From the NCBI GenBank assembly GCA_937889535.1, contig CALBZW010000011.1, positions 124,001-188,000 of the forward strand: DNA of 64,000 bases, given 5' to 3'. Under the pieces are notes generated by a model that saw nothing but the letters and a program-made list of their open reading frames with translations, was not told the DNA's origin and made no database searches. How positions within the stretch are numbered: position 1 is the first letter of the stretch; every line of letters starts with the position of its first letter. Below, piece by piece: positions 31,374-39,638 of the stretch. This DNA is from an uncultured Candidatus Saccharibacteria bacterium. GTDB lineage: Bacteria; Patescibacteriota; Saccharimonadia; Saccharimonadales; Saccharimonadaceae. Both the position numbers and the translations under genes were made by a program.

Positions 31374-32843
31374 AATAATATAGACTGTTCCAGCCGAAAT
31401 GATAAGTGTTACGATGCCGGCGGCAATGAAGACCGATTTGCTAGAAGATGTATTGGGAACGAGAGCGTAGGTCGCGCCATCGTTGTTAGAGGTAATCTTA
31501 CGGCAGCGATTAGTTTCAGGATTACGCTCGTATCCAGCCTTGCATTCTTTTGCTCCGCTGGACTCGGCGATTTTCTTGCAACGTCCGGTCAGTGGGTTAA
31601 GATATTTTCCCTCCGGGCAGACTGTAGTACTAGAGCCGGAGGTGACGTTAACACAGTTGCCTGTATCAGGATTGATGGTCTTACCGGTCGGGCAAGTGCG
31701 AAATTCTTGATAGACATTTGCGCTGCCCGGAGTAGGTGCGTAGGTCAGATCCCAAATTTCTTCACTACCGGTAGTATAGAAACGAGCATAACTGGTAGAC
31801 TTTTTCTGACCATGATTATAGACTAGGGTGTCGACGGTTGCCCCGTTGGTGTCTATGAGTTCTATCGTATTAGAGGAATTGGGATTTTTTGTCAGACTAA
31901 AGCTAGTAGTCTGGGCTGACGGATAGTAGGCATAATAGCCATCGGCGGTAATTTCTCCAGAGAGGTAATAGGTTTTGTTCTTATAGCGAAGCGCGCATCG
32001 GTCCATGACAACTGTCTGACCAGAAGGATTATAAAGTTCAATAAATTGTTCGGACTTGTCGTTCGCATAATAAGCAAGAATTTCAGAAAATTCTAAATCG
32101 TAGCAGCGCGAGGTGGTTTCGGTAGAATTGTCGTTAGATCCGTCAGGGCTATCCGGAGTCGGCGGAAGGATGAGCGAGGGCTGAGATGGGTCGAAATCGG
32201 GTTCATAGTCAATAATATGTTCAAAGTTCCCAGTATCAGAATTGCGCACTAGCGTAGTGGGTTTGGCGCTCTTGAAGCTCGATAAACAACCCTCGCCGCT
32301 CCCCCAGCAAACTTGGTCGATGGTTTCATTATGATAAGTTAATTCAATCCGGCCATTCGCCATAGCGAGCGTCGTCATATAGGTCGCGTCCGCCCGATCG
32401 CTAGCTGGCGACCGAGCGTAACGCATGAGGAGAGTCTCGCCAGTCATAAGGCTTCCCTCCGCAAAGTCAAGGAGGAGGGTGGTTTTACCGCTGGAGTTCG
32501 TATAACGAAGTCCATAACCAGCGAGCGAAAAATCAGGAGTGTCGACAATTTTCTGCAACTCGATGAGCTCGCCGACATTTTGAGCCTCATCGATAGTATA
32601 GCCAGGATTAACAGCTTGAATTATGAGATCGGTTGTGAATTTGAAACTATCATCTGGTTCTTTCGGCAAGTCAGAGTCAGGATTATCAGGGTTAGGCCCA
32701 TCGACTGTTGAATTGTCTGCCTGATACTCTTGCAATAGCCGAGAAGAGGAAGCAATAATGGGACTAATTTGACAGCCACAGCAACTTAAAATCGCAGTAC
32801 CAAACAGTAGACTGAACCGAAAATGATGTAAAAATTTCTTCAT
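31257..32843 (-). CDS. Surface protein with two lamin-tail-like domains and Cys repeats
   Basis: The 528-residue exported protein starts with a signal/lipobox-like segment (LFGTAILSCCGC). Two lamin-tail-domain-like modules follow (about 60-170 and 250-370; the second has SEQFIELYNPSGQTV). Then come three repeats of the form C-x2-G-x3-N-P-x-T-x2-C-x-K/N (about 385-455) and a C-terminal transmembrane segment (about 475-497) with a long basic tail. The start at 32843 is supported by TTGCTA, 18 bases, TATGCT and 6 bases to the ATG. It is probably displayed on the cell surface. Confidence 0.7.
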   Translation of the reverse strand: MKKFLHHFRFSLLFGTAILSCCGCQISPIIASSSRLLQEYQADNSTVDGPNPDNPDSDLPKEPDDSFKFTTDLIIQAVNPGYTIDEAQNVGELIELQKIVDTPDFSLAGYGLRYTNSSGKTTLLLDFAEGSLMTGETLLMRYARSPASDRADATYMTTLAMANGRIELTYHNETIDQVCWGSGEGCLSSFKSAKPTTLVRNSDTGNFEHIIDYEPDFDPSQPSLILPPTPDSPDGSNDNSTETTSRCYDLEFSEILAYYANDKSEQFIELYNPSGQTVVMDRCALRYKNKTYYLSGEITADGYYAYYPSAQTTSFSLTKNPNSSNTIELIDTNGATVDTLVYNHGQKKSTSYARFYTTGSEEIWDLTYAPTPGSANVYQEFRTCPTGKTINPDTGNCVNVTSGSSTTVCPEGKYLNPLTGRCKKIAESSGAKECKAGYERNPETNRCRKITSNNDGATYALVPNTSSSKSVFIAAGIVTLIISAGTVYIILQFRREIARTARKTIQRLNHVRKNLIARRISLHRKKKP

Positions 32844-32903
32844 GAACGGAGCATAGCACAAAATGAAAAAAATTAGCAAGCATAAGTGTGATATAATTTT
32901 GGT

Positions 32904-33596
32904 ATGGAGATGATAGTTCCCTTTAGTGAGGTGTTTTTGGCCGCGGTGATTCACGCGACTTTGCAGCTCAGTTTGGGAGCGTTACTGTTGCTTTATCATG
33001 CAAGCCTTGGTAAGCATGTGCGGAAAAAGACGCGTTTTCTAGTAGATAGCTACATTTCTGGAATGGGAATGTTGGTGTTTTTGGGACTTGCAGCGACGAT
33101 TTTTGTTCTTGACCGTTATTTTGAAAAACCTTTGTATATTGAGGAGCTTGTAATCGTAGTAGGGATGTTAGTGGCGCTGGCGATTGCGACGTGGTTCTTC
33201 TATTATCGGCGTGGAAAGAGTACAGAACTGTGGTTGCCTCGGAGCGTGGCGCGATTTATTGATAAGCGCGCGAAGACGACCAATAGCAATACCGAGGCAT
33301 TCTCGTTGGGAGTTTTGACGAGCCTAGCAGAAATGCCATTTACGATAGTTCTATTCGTGGTCGCGGCGAATAGCATTTTGGTCCTGCCACATTTATATCA
33401 GATTCTTGCGGTAGCAATGTACACGATTATCACTATTGTGCCGCCGATTGTGCTACGATTTGCAATACGTAAAGGGCAAACCGTAGTAGACATTCAAAGA
33501 TGGAGAGTGAAACATAAATTATTCTTTCGATTGTTGACATGTGTAGGATTTTTGGCGCTGGGATTCTTCTTGTTTACTTTTGAGGTCCTAGTATGA
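32904..33596 (+). CDS. Six-segment membrane protein, hypothetical
   Basis: The 230-residue integral membrane protein has about six hydrophobic segments (roughly 8-30, 48-70, 78-98, 130-155, 158-178, 208-228) and basic cytoplasmic loops. The segment FSLGVLTSLAEMPFTIVLF recalls small transporter families, but no assignment is safe. TATAAT ends 6 bases before the ATG. It is divergent from the lamin-tail protein gene and overlaps the next gene by 4 bases (ATGA). Confidence 0.6.
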   Translation: MEMIVPFSEVFLAAVIHATLQLSLGALLLLYHASLGKHVRKKTRFLVDSYISGMGMLVFLGLAATIFVLDRYFEKPLYIEELVIVVGMLVALAIATWFFYYRRGKSTELWLPRSVARFIDKRAKTTNSNTEAFSLGVLTSLAEMPFTIVLFVVAANSILVLPHLYQILAVAMYTIITIVPPIVLRFAIRKGQTVVDIQRWRVKHKLFFRLLTCVGFLALGFFLFTFEVLV

Positions 33597-33943
33597 CAGA
33601 GAAGTCTAGTGAAGAAAAGCAAAAACGTCTTAGAATTAAGCGTAAGCGGGGTGCTTGTCAACCCGTAACCACAAGCGGTATAAAACGACGCAATAAAAGT
33701 CAACCCGTAACCTTTAGCGAAAAGGAGTTGAGAGAAGAACTATTGCGCGAGGCGAAAGCCCTCAAGATGCCAGTAGGAACAGCGGAAGTTGTCGCTTCTA
33801 AGGTGGCGGAGCAAGTTGGTAAATGGGCAGCCAAACGGCCGGTGGTAACCGTAGACGATATCTATCGACGAATAGCAATAGAAACAGAAAAATATAGTGC
33901 TGATTTAGCTTATGTCTATCAAAATCGTGGTAAAATAATATAA
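33593..33943 (+). CDS. Small ATP-cone-like protein
   Basis: The 116-residue basic protein carries, in residues 45-116, a helix-rich segment ending VTVDDIYRRIAIETEKYSADLAYVYQNRGKII. The spacing and ending resemble an ATP-cone domain such as those of NrdR and ribonucleotide reductase; the nucleotide-binding loop is not obvious, so this is tentative. Its ATG overlaps the membrane-protein stop, so both are co-translated. Confidence 0.45.
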   Translation: MTEKSSEEKQKRLRIKRKRGACQPVTTSGIKRRNKSQPVTFSEKELREELLREAKALKMPVGTAEVVASKVAEQVGKWAAKRPVVTVDDIYRRIAIETEKYSADLAYVYQNRGKII

Positions 33944-33966
33944 GATGAAGATGGTGGGTAATAGTA

Positions 33967-35331
33967 ATGAGTAAGTTTGACTATCAATATGTAGTGATTG
34001 GTAGCGGCGCAGCTGGAAGCGCGGCGGCTTTGATGGCGGCTGGACTGGGAGCGCATACAGCGATCGTTGAATCGGATCGTTGGGGCGGCACGACTCTGAA
34101 TTATCGTGATATTCCCTACGGTGCGGCTTTGGAATTTTCACAGCTATATGCGGAGGCGGTAGCAGGTTCGCGCTTTGGGATGTCAAGTTCGACGCTGAGA
34201 TATAATTATCCAACCGTGTTAAATTGGCAAGCGGCGGCAGTGCGGCGATCAGGGGGAGGAAGTCGGAAGGTTTTTGAGAATGCCGGAATTGATTGTCATC
34301 ATGGTTTCGCACAGTTTATTAGTCCGCATGTGATTGCACTCGGGAATCGGCAAATTAGTGCGGAGAAGTTTTTGATTGCAACCGGTACGAATATTGCGGT
34401 GAATGGGATTTCGGGAATTGATACAGTAAATTGTTGGTCACCGGACACGGCACTGAGGATGGCGAAGTTACCAAAAGTCTTGTTGGTTGTTGGTGGTGGT
34501 TCAACAGGCTGCGAGCTAGCGGAGTATTTTGGGGCGCTCGGAGTAAAGGTTTTGATGATAGAGGCGCAAGACCGGATTTTGCCGCGCGAAGATCCGGAAG
34601 CGAGTGAGGTCATCAGTAAGCATTTGCGGGATCGGTTTGGAGTGAAAATTCTAGAGAATTCGCGCGTGGTCGCTTTGGAGCAGGAGCAGAATAGTCAGCG
34701 AGCGGTGTTTATTCGAGGTGGTCAAGAGAAAGCTGTGCGAGTGGAGGCGATTGTACTCGCGACAACGCCAGAACCGACGACAGATTTGGGATTGGAAAAT
34801 GCGGGAGTGAAGTTTTCATATCGCGGCATTCAGACCGACCAAAATCTCAAGACGACTTGTCGCCATATTTGGGCGGCGGGCGATGTGATTGGCGGAGAAA
34901 GTTCAACGGAAAAGGCGACTTATGAAGGTAAGTTGGCGACGTTGAACGCAATTAAAGGTGCCGGGAATGTGATTAATTATACTGGTTTTACGCGGATGAC
35001 AAATACCTTGCCGCGTGTAGCGAAAGTTGGGTTGAATGAGATGGAATGCGCGCAGTTGAAACAGAAGCAGAAGACGGCATTGGTGCCACTGGATGCGGTG
35101 AGCGCATCAAATACGAGTGATTTTCGAGCTGGGTTTGTGAAGATTACGGCAAATCTAAAAGGACAGATTATTGGTGCAACAGTAGTAGCACCGGAAGCGG
35201 ATATTATTATACAAGAGATCGCGATGGCAATTCGGAACGGGCTAAAGGCGAATGAGCTGGCTGGAACGCCGCATGTAGCGACGAGCTGGAGCGAAGCAGT
35301 GAGGCTTGCGGCGCGAGACTTAGCTGCGTAG
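33967..35331 (+). CDS. FAD-dependent pyridine-nucleotide oxidoreductase lacking the redox disulfide
   Basis: The 454-residue flavoprotein of the lipoamide dehydrogenase/mercuric reductase fold has FAD-binding GSGAAGSAAALMAA at the N-terminus and NAD(P)-binding VVGGGSTGCELAEYF (about 178). The late FAD motif is AAGDVIGG (about 310) and the C-terminal dimer domain has HVATSWSE. The usual active-site C-x4-C is replaced by TTLNYRD, so disulfide chemistry is not possible. It probably uses another acceptor, or serves as a dehydrogenase or diaphorase (inference). Confidence 0.8.
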   Translation: MSKFDYQYVVIGSGAAGSAAALMAAGLGAHTAIVESDRWGGTTLNYRDIPYGAALEFSQLYAEAVAGSRFGMSSSTLRYNYPTVLNWQAAAVRRSGGGSRKVFENAGIDCHHGFAQFISPHVIALGNRQISAEKFLIATGTNIAVNGISGIDTVNCWSPDTALRMAKLPKVLLVVGGGSTGCELAEYFGALGVKVLMIEAQDRILPREDPEASEVISKHLRDRFGVKILENSRVVALEQEQNSQRAVFIRGGQEKAVRVEAIVLATTPEPTTDLGLENAGVKFSYRGIQTDQNLKTTCRHIWAAGDVIGGESSTEKATYEGKLATLNAIKGAGNVINYTGFTRMTNTLPRVAKVGLNEMECAQLKQKQKTALVPLDAVSASNTSDFRAGFVKITANLKGQIIGATVVAPEADIIIQEIAMAIRNGLKANELAGTPHVATSWSEAVRLAARDLAA

Positions 35332-35334
35332 TAG

Positions 35335-35363
35335 TTGACAAAAAGCTTATGGTATGCTAGAAT
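35335..35363 (+). promoter_or_regulatory. Plus-strand promoter running into the arcC 3' end
   Basis: TTGACA, 17 bases, TAGAAT. It is followed by an AGCCG/CGGCT hairpin (about 35375-35391) and no plus-strand gene; its transcript would be antisense to arcC. Confidence 0.45.
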
Positions 35364-35401
35364 AAGAGTACAAGCCGCTCTGGTCGGCTATATCTGTAGT
35401 G

Positions 35402-36343
35402 TTAACCCTGGACGATTGTGCCGGAACGGCGCTTGAGGGCGAGTTCTAGATTTTCGGGCGAAGTGATAATCCCGAGACGTTTTTTGCTGGCGAATTGTGC
35501 GATTGCTTGAATCTTTGGAAGCATCGATCCGGCGCCGAAGTGGCCATCGCGGATATAGTTCATTGCTTCAGTCGGCGTCAGTATACCGAGCGCAATTTGG
35601 TCAGGTTGGCCGTAGTTAATATAGGCATTAGGTACGGCGGTAACAGAGACAAAAATATCGGCTTTAATAAGTTCGGCGAGTTTCTCGGCAGCGAGGTCTT
35701 TGTCAATAACGGCGTCGACGCCACGCAGAGTTTTGAGAACTCTAGAGCGGACAACCGGGATACCGCCGCCGCCAACCGCAATCACGATGGCGCCAGATTG
35801 CATCAAAGACATAATCTCGCGACGCTCAACGATATCAATCGGTTTCGGCGAAGGAACAATGCGGCGATATCCACGACCGGAATCTTCGCGCATTTCCCAG
35901 CTGCGAGTCTTGGCCAGCTTGACTGCCTCCTTTGCAGTATAGAATTCCCCGATTGGCTTCGACGGATGTTTGAAAGCTGGATCATTACGATCGACGACAA
36001 CTTGAGTAACGATGCTGGCAACTTGTTTACGCTTATGATCACGAGCAAAAGCGTTACCAATTGCCTGCGAAAGCCAATAGCCAATCTGCCCCTGGCTCAT
36101 AGCAACAGCAGTCTCAAGAGGCATAGCAGGAGCAGTCGCTGTACTGGCGGTCTCCTCATGGATTAAAATATTACCAACCTGCGGGCCATTGCCATGAGCG
36201 ACAATAATCTCGTACTTTGCAGAAAGTTTAGCAATAATTTGGCCGATTTTCTCGGCGACAGATTTTTGGGCTTCGGCGGTGACTTCGCCGTCTTTTTGAA
36301 GTGCGTTGCCACCCAAAGCAATGACCACACGTGGTTTACTCAT
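35402..36343 (-). CDS. arcC: Carbamate kinase
   Basis: It makes ATP from carbamoyl phosphate, the last step of the arginine deiminase pathway. The amino-acid kinase fold shows ALGGNALQ at the N-terminus, HGNGPQVGN (about 50-58), a central AVGGGGIPV (about 190) and the DKDLAA segment. At 313 residues it is normal. TATACT ends 6 bases before the ATG with TTGCCT 17 bases upstream, so it is probably leaderless. No arcA or arcB is in the window. Confidence 0.95.
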   Translation of the reverse strand: MSKPRVVIALGGNALQKDGEVTAEAQKSVAEKIGQIIAKLSAKYEIIVAHGNGPQVGNILIHEETASTATAPAMPLETAVAMSQGQIGYWLSQAIGNAFARDHKRKQVASIVTQVVVDRNDPAFKHPSKPIGEFYTAKEAVKLAKTRSWEMREDSGRGYRRIVPSPKPIDIVERREIMSLMQSGAIVIAVGGGGIPVVRSRVLKTLRGVDAVIDKDLAAEKLAELIKADIFVSVTAVPNAYINYGQPDQIALGILTPTEAMNYIRDGHFGAGSMLPKIQAIAQFASKKRLGIITSPENLELALKRRSGTIVQG

Positions 36344-36433
36344 GTAAAAAGTATACGCTAAAAATTAATTTTAGGCAAATCTCTAATGCTTGACAAGTGT
36401 TTTTGAGGGCTGACAATAGGAGCTGACTCCGTG

Positions 36434-37666
36434 TCAGAATCCAGGTTTACCGAGGAGATGGAACATGTTGCGCTTGTAAGCTTCCACGCCAGGCTGGTCA
36501 AAAGGATTGACGCCGGAAAGTTTAGCAGAAAGCGCACAAGATAGTTCAAAGAAATAAATCAAGGCACCGAGCGATTTTTCGTCGAGCGTCGGAATTGTAA
36601 TTTCGGAAACCGGGATACCGCCATCGCGGTGCGCAGTGACAGTCGCCTCAAGTGCCTTTGTGTTGAGAAAATCTAAAGTCTTACCCTCAAGATATTTCAG
36701 ACCATCAAGGTCTTTTGCGAGCCGTGGGACTGTCACGGCGGGAGCGCCTTCCTCCGAAAAACGTAGCATGGTTTCGAAGATATTACGACGACCATCCTGG
36801 AGATACTGCCCAAGTGAATGGAGATCAGTAGTATAGATAACTGATGCTGGGAAAATTCCCTGCTTATCCTTCCCTTCAGACTCGCCAAAAAGCTGTTTCC
36901 ACCATTCTTCAAAATATCGCATGCAAGGCTCAAAAGACGCCAGAATTTCTACATCATAATCCTTTTTCAGCAAATCAGCGCGCATGGTCGCATACCGGAT
37001 AGCTGCAGATTCAGAATTATCGAGATTCGCGGCACGTTCCGTAGCAGCGCCAGACATTAGCTGATCGATATTTACTCCGGCAACGGCAAGCGGGAGGAGG
37101 CCGACAGCAGTCAAGACAGAGTAGCGCCCACCGATATTATCGGGAACAACAAAACGAGCATAGCCCTCAGCGATAGCCTCTTCATAAAGCGCACCTTCTC
37201 GAGCGTCAGTAGTAGCAAAAATACGTTCGCTAGCTTTGTCGCCATATTTTTCTTGGAGTTTGGCTTTCAATAGGCGGAAAGCGACAGCCGGTTCGGTCGT
37301 AGTGCCGGATTTTGAAATGACATTAATCGAAAAATCAGAATCACCAAGCGTGTCCATGAGACGATTTAGCTCACGCGTGCTGAGTGAATTACCAGCGTAG
37401 AGAATCTTGGTCGGGCTTGCAGGGCGCAAGGCTTCGATCAACGCGCGATGACCAAGATACGAGCCGCCAATTCCGATACAGACAAGGTAATCAGAGTTAT
37501 TTCGAATCTGCTGAGCCGTAGTTTTTATTTTATCAAATTCTGCGTGGTCATAAGTTTCTGGCAAATCATACCAGCCGCCCATGGGGTCAGATTGAATATC
37601 GTTGATAATTTCGCGAATGCGTGGCGCATCGACTGTGACGTCGATGTCTGAATGGAATTTAACCAT
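36434..37666 (-). CDS. pgi: Glucose-6-phosphate isomerase, short form
   Basis: It interconverts glucose 6-phosphate and fructose 6-phosphate. Seen: GIGGSYLGHRA (about 70-80), SKSGTTTEPA (about 120-129) and the C-terminal NPFDQPGVEAYK with the conserved QPGVE. The 410 residues place it with compact bacterial Pgi. It begins 12 bases after the prepilin stop, with AAGGGCGG upstream, so the two may be co-transcribed. Confidence 0.95.
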   Translation of the reverse strand: MVKFHSDIDVTVDAPRIREIINDIQSDPMGGWYDLPETYDHAEFDKIKTTAQQIRNNSDYLVCIGIGGSYLGHRALIEALRPASPTKILYAGNSLSTRELNRLMDTLGDSDFSINVISKSGTTTEPAVAFRLLKAKLQEKYGDKASERIFATTDAREGALYEEAIAEGYARFVVPDNIGGRYSVLTAVGLLPLAVAGVNIDQLMSGAATERAANLDNSESAAIRYATMRADLLKKDYDVEILASFEPCMRYFEEWWKQLFGESEGKDKQGIFPASVIYTTDLHSLGQYLQDGRRNIFETMLRFSEEGAPAVTVPRLAKDLDGLKYLEGKTLDFLNTKALEATVTAHRDGGIPVSEITIPTLDEKSLGALIYFFELSCALSAKLSGVNPFDQPGVEAYKRNMFHLLGKPGF

Positions 37667-37677
37667 AACCGCCCTTA

Positions 37678-38070
37678 CTACTTTTTACCCTTTTTGATAT
37701 ACGTGTCTTCTTTTTCGAGTTGAGCACGGAGAGTATATTCTTGGCATTCGTTCTTGGAATTGCAATTCGCGACTTCGTAGGTATAATTACTACCCTCAAT
37801 ACCAAGATTCGTACCGAATGGGTCGGTGAAAAGCTCTGGATCAATCACGGGAAGATTTTCCTCGGAAATCGTATCTGGATAATAACCGTATTTCGGATAA
37901 TAATATTCCTCTAGGGCATAATACATAGCGTTGATAGCGGTCTTGCGCGCGTCGTCGCGGTCCATAGCCTCAACGTTAGACTTCTGAAGGAAGAAAATAA
38001 TCACGAGAAGTGCTGCAAATGCACCAACGATCATAAGTTCAATAAGGGTAAAACCTTTTTTGTCGTTCAT
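37678..38070 (-). CDS. Type IV prepilin-like protein
   Basis: A short basic leader MNDKKG is followed by FTLIELMIVGAFAALLVIIFF, the classical class III signal: cleavage after Gly6, Glu at +5 and an N-terminal membrane helix. The remaining 90 residues form a small pseudopilin-like domain with a Tyr-rich helix and two Cys (ANCNSKNEC). TATAAT ends 7 bases before the ATG. No prepilin peptidase or pilus ATPase is in the window. Confidence 0.85.
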   Translation of the reverse strand: MNDKKGFTLIELMIVGAFAALLVIIFFLQKSNVEAMDRDDARKTAINAMYYALEEYYYPKYGYYPDTISEENLPVIDPELFTDPFGTNLGIEGSNYTYEVANCNSKNECQEYTLRAQLEKEDTYIKKGKK

Positions 38071-38128
38071 AATATTGATTATAACACAATGCCACGAAAA
38101 AAGTGCCTCGCGGCACGATAAACTTGGA

Positions 38129-38205
38129 TGGTAGTACCAGGTGGGATCGAACCACCGACCTCAGGCTTATGAGTCCTGCGCTCTAACCAGCTGAGCTATG
38201 GTACC
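38129..38205 (-). tRNA. tRNA-Met (CAT), CCA encoded
   Basis: Acceptor GGTACCA pairs with TGGTACT (one G-U). The anticodon loop CTCATAA gives CAT. It is elongator-like in the D arm; an Ile-lysidine tRNA cannot be fully excluded. CCA is encoded. Confidence 0.9.
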
Positions 38206-38247
38206 ACACGTTGTTATTATAACATACTTTTTTGAAATTGAGAGAGA

Positions 38248-38790
38248 TTATTGATTTTGCTGCCATTTATAGTACTCGATAAGATATTCCCAGCAGCCTT
38301 CTTTGTCGGTGATTCCCTCGTAGTGATTTTGGATGCGGCGGATAATTTCGTCGCGGTCAATCCATTCCACCTCCGAAACTTCCTCGGTCTGGAGCTTGAG
38401 AGTTAAAGGGTCGAGATCTTTATGAACAATATAGTATTCATTAAAATGATTATTAATTACGTTGCCTTTTAGATTGGTCGAGGTAGTTGCGCCGATGAAA
38501 GTAATATCGTTTTTGTCGAGTTTAATATCAAGTTCTTCTTCGCATTCGCGCATTACAGCCTGAAAACCGAATTCGCCAGCCAAAACATGGCCGCCAGCAC
38601 TAACGTCCCACATACCCGGCCAAAGTTTTTTGGAATCGCTACGTTTCTGTAGGAGAACCTGATTTTTAGAGTTAATGATGAAAATTGCGACAGCCTTGTG
38701 CCAGTGGCCGGATTGGTGACACTCATCGCGAGTGGCGACCTTACCAGTATAGCGGCCCTTAGTGTCGAGAATATCAAAAGTTTCTTGCAT
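38248..38790 (-). CDS. Nudix hydrolase (YfcD/IDI-like)
   Basis: The Nudix box GHVLAGEFGFQAVMRECEEELDI is intact (G-x5-E-x7-RE-x2-EE). The surrounding LHRAV-like HWHKAVAIFI, QVLLQKRS and GMWDVSAGGHV match the YfcD / isopentenyl-diphosphate-isomerase-like branch. It removes a nucleoside diphosphate-linked group or isomerises a diphosphate; the substrate is unknown. The 180 residues are complete. TATAAT ends 6 bases before the ATG. Confidence 0.85.
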   Translation of the reverse strand: MQETFDILDTKGRYTGKVATRDECHQSGHWHKAVAIFIINSKNQVLLQKRSDSKKLWPGMWDVSAGGHVLAGEFGFQAVMRECEEELDIKLDKNDITFIGATTSTNLKGNVINNHFNEYYIVHKDLDPLTLKLQTEEVSEVEWIDRDEIIRRIQNHYEGITDKEGCWEYLIEYYKWQQNQ

Positions 38791-38814
38791 GTGATAATTA
38801 TAACACGGTAAGGC

Positions 38815-39168
38815 TTGAGACTATTCGGGTTGGCTTTTGTCCGTAGTGGAAACGTCAATCTTGTCTATGGTCAGGGTCGAGTTGTTGGTGAATATGGTTA
38901 TGGATGGTCACGCACTAATGGAGGAAAGAGGAAGGAGACCACCGGCGCCACCACCATAGTACAGTTACCATTGGCTTTTGTCCGTAGTGGGTATGTCGCC
39001 CTCAACAATGGTACTACTAGCTATGTCGGCTACTATGGCTATGGCTGGTCTAGCATTTCCAAGGCATCTACCGCAAGTGCGTATAATTTGTACTTTGGCA
39101 TTACAAATGCTCCTCTTACGTCAGATAGCGGCAATCGTTATCATGGTTTCCCCCTCCGCTGCCTCTAA
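38815..39168 (+). pseudogene. Two tandem orphan FISUMP-like variable cassettes
   Basis: Copy 1 begins at 38830 and copy 2 at 38971; their first 20 bases are identical (encoding LAFVRSG). Copy 1 breaks off after GEYGYGWS. Copy 2 continues through YGYGWSS, SAYNLYF, NRYHGFPLRCL and a stop. This is the pattern of the Fibrobacter-succinogenes-major-paralogous (C-type-lectin-like) domain end. Both copies stay in one frame, but there is no ribosome site, signal peptide or upstream domain, so this is a silent fragment rather than a gene. A third copy is at 43737. Confidence 0.55.
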
Positions 39169-39184
39169 CTAGGGGCGACAAAAA

Positions 39185-39261
39185 TTGCCTTATTTATAAA
39201 ACTTTGATAGAATAGGAATTACAAGTATGGTTACTTTCGTTTTCGGACGAAAGTAATTTTT
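39185..39261 (+). ncRNA. Tiny antisense transcript with own promoter and terminator (locus B)
   Basis: The promoter is TTGCCT (39185-39190), 17 bases, TAGAAT (39208-39213). A 9-bp hairpin TTACTTTCG / CGAAAGTAA (39231-39256) is followed by TTTTT. The RNA of about 45 bases is complementary to the end of the 27-codon ORF on the other strand. Same architecture as locus A at 19635. Confidence 0.5.
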
Positions 39262-39314
39262 ATCTTCAGGTCAGCATCGAGCTTAATAAAGCCGCACTTA
39301 ATCCGTACTTTCAT
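39231..39314 (-). CDS. Micro-ORF, 27 codons (locus B)
   Basis: The ATG at 39314 follows GAAAGGAG at good spacing. The 27 residues have alternating hydrophobic and charged positions and end in VRKRK. The stop codon is the first triplet of the opposing hairpin. A minus-strand promoter TTGCTA, 18 bases, TAGTCT lies upstream (about 39377-39406), related to the lamin-tail gene promoter. It resembles the locus A peptide. Confidence 0.5.
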   Translation of the reverse strand: MKVRIKCGFIKLDADLKIKITFVRKRK

Positions 39315-39448
39315 ACTGCACTCCTTTCTCCCACCTATGACCAAGTTAAGCTACATGTCGCCCCTAGGATTCAGACTAGCATAAAATTGAAAATTTTAGC
39401 AAGCATAAGACTAGTAGACAGGAAAGTTCTCCCTGCTACCTTCCCTTT

Positions 39449-39488
39449 AAAATAAAAACAAGAGAGCAATCTCTCTTGTTTTTATTTT
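39449..39488 (-). terminator. Terminator of tRNA-Ser
   Basis: A perfect 18-bp hairpin (AAAATAAAAACAAGAGAG and its complement) with loop CAAT lies directly after the tRNA 3' end on the minus strand. A/T runs on both sides make it bidirectional. Confidence 0.85.
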
Positions 39489-39574
39489 GGCGGAAGGGAC
39501 AGGATTCGAACCTGCGAGGCTATTAACCTGCTGGTTTTCAAGACCAGTGCCATCAACCACTCGGCCACCCTTCC
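39488..39574 (-). tRNA. tRNA-Ser (TGA), CCA encoded
   Basis: The acceptor GGAAGGG pairs with CCCTTCC, discriminator G. The anticodon stem CTGGT/ACCAG encloses CTTGAAA (TGA). A long variable arm is present and CCA is encoded. Confidence 0.95.
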
Positions 39575-39638
39575 AAGTATAATTATAGCACGAGTTCGGA
39601 TATTAGGCAATCTTGCGCCATACAACTAATTGACTGCT

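Larger units (their letters stand above)
39169..39367. repeat. 12-base inverted repeat flanking micro-locus B
   Basis: CTAGGGGCGACA at 39169-39180 is mirrored perfectly by TGTCGCCCCTAG at 39356-39367, enclosing the antisense-RNA/micro-ORF unit. The left arm starts one base after the FISUMP cassette stop. Confidence 0.55.

Noticed and set aside
35495..36166. 223-codon frame opposite arcC
   Set aside because: Shadow of arcC; arcC has clear motifs and a promoter.
38815..39168. Complete diversity-generating retroelement
   Set aside because: No reverse transcriptase or accessory gene is in the window; only cassette-like repeats are seen.
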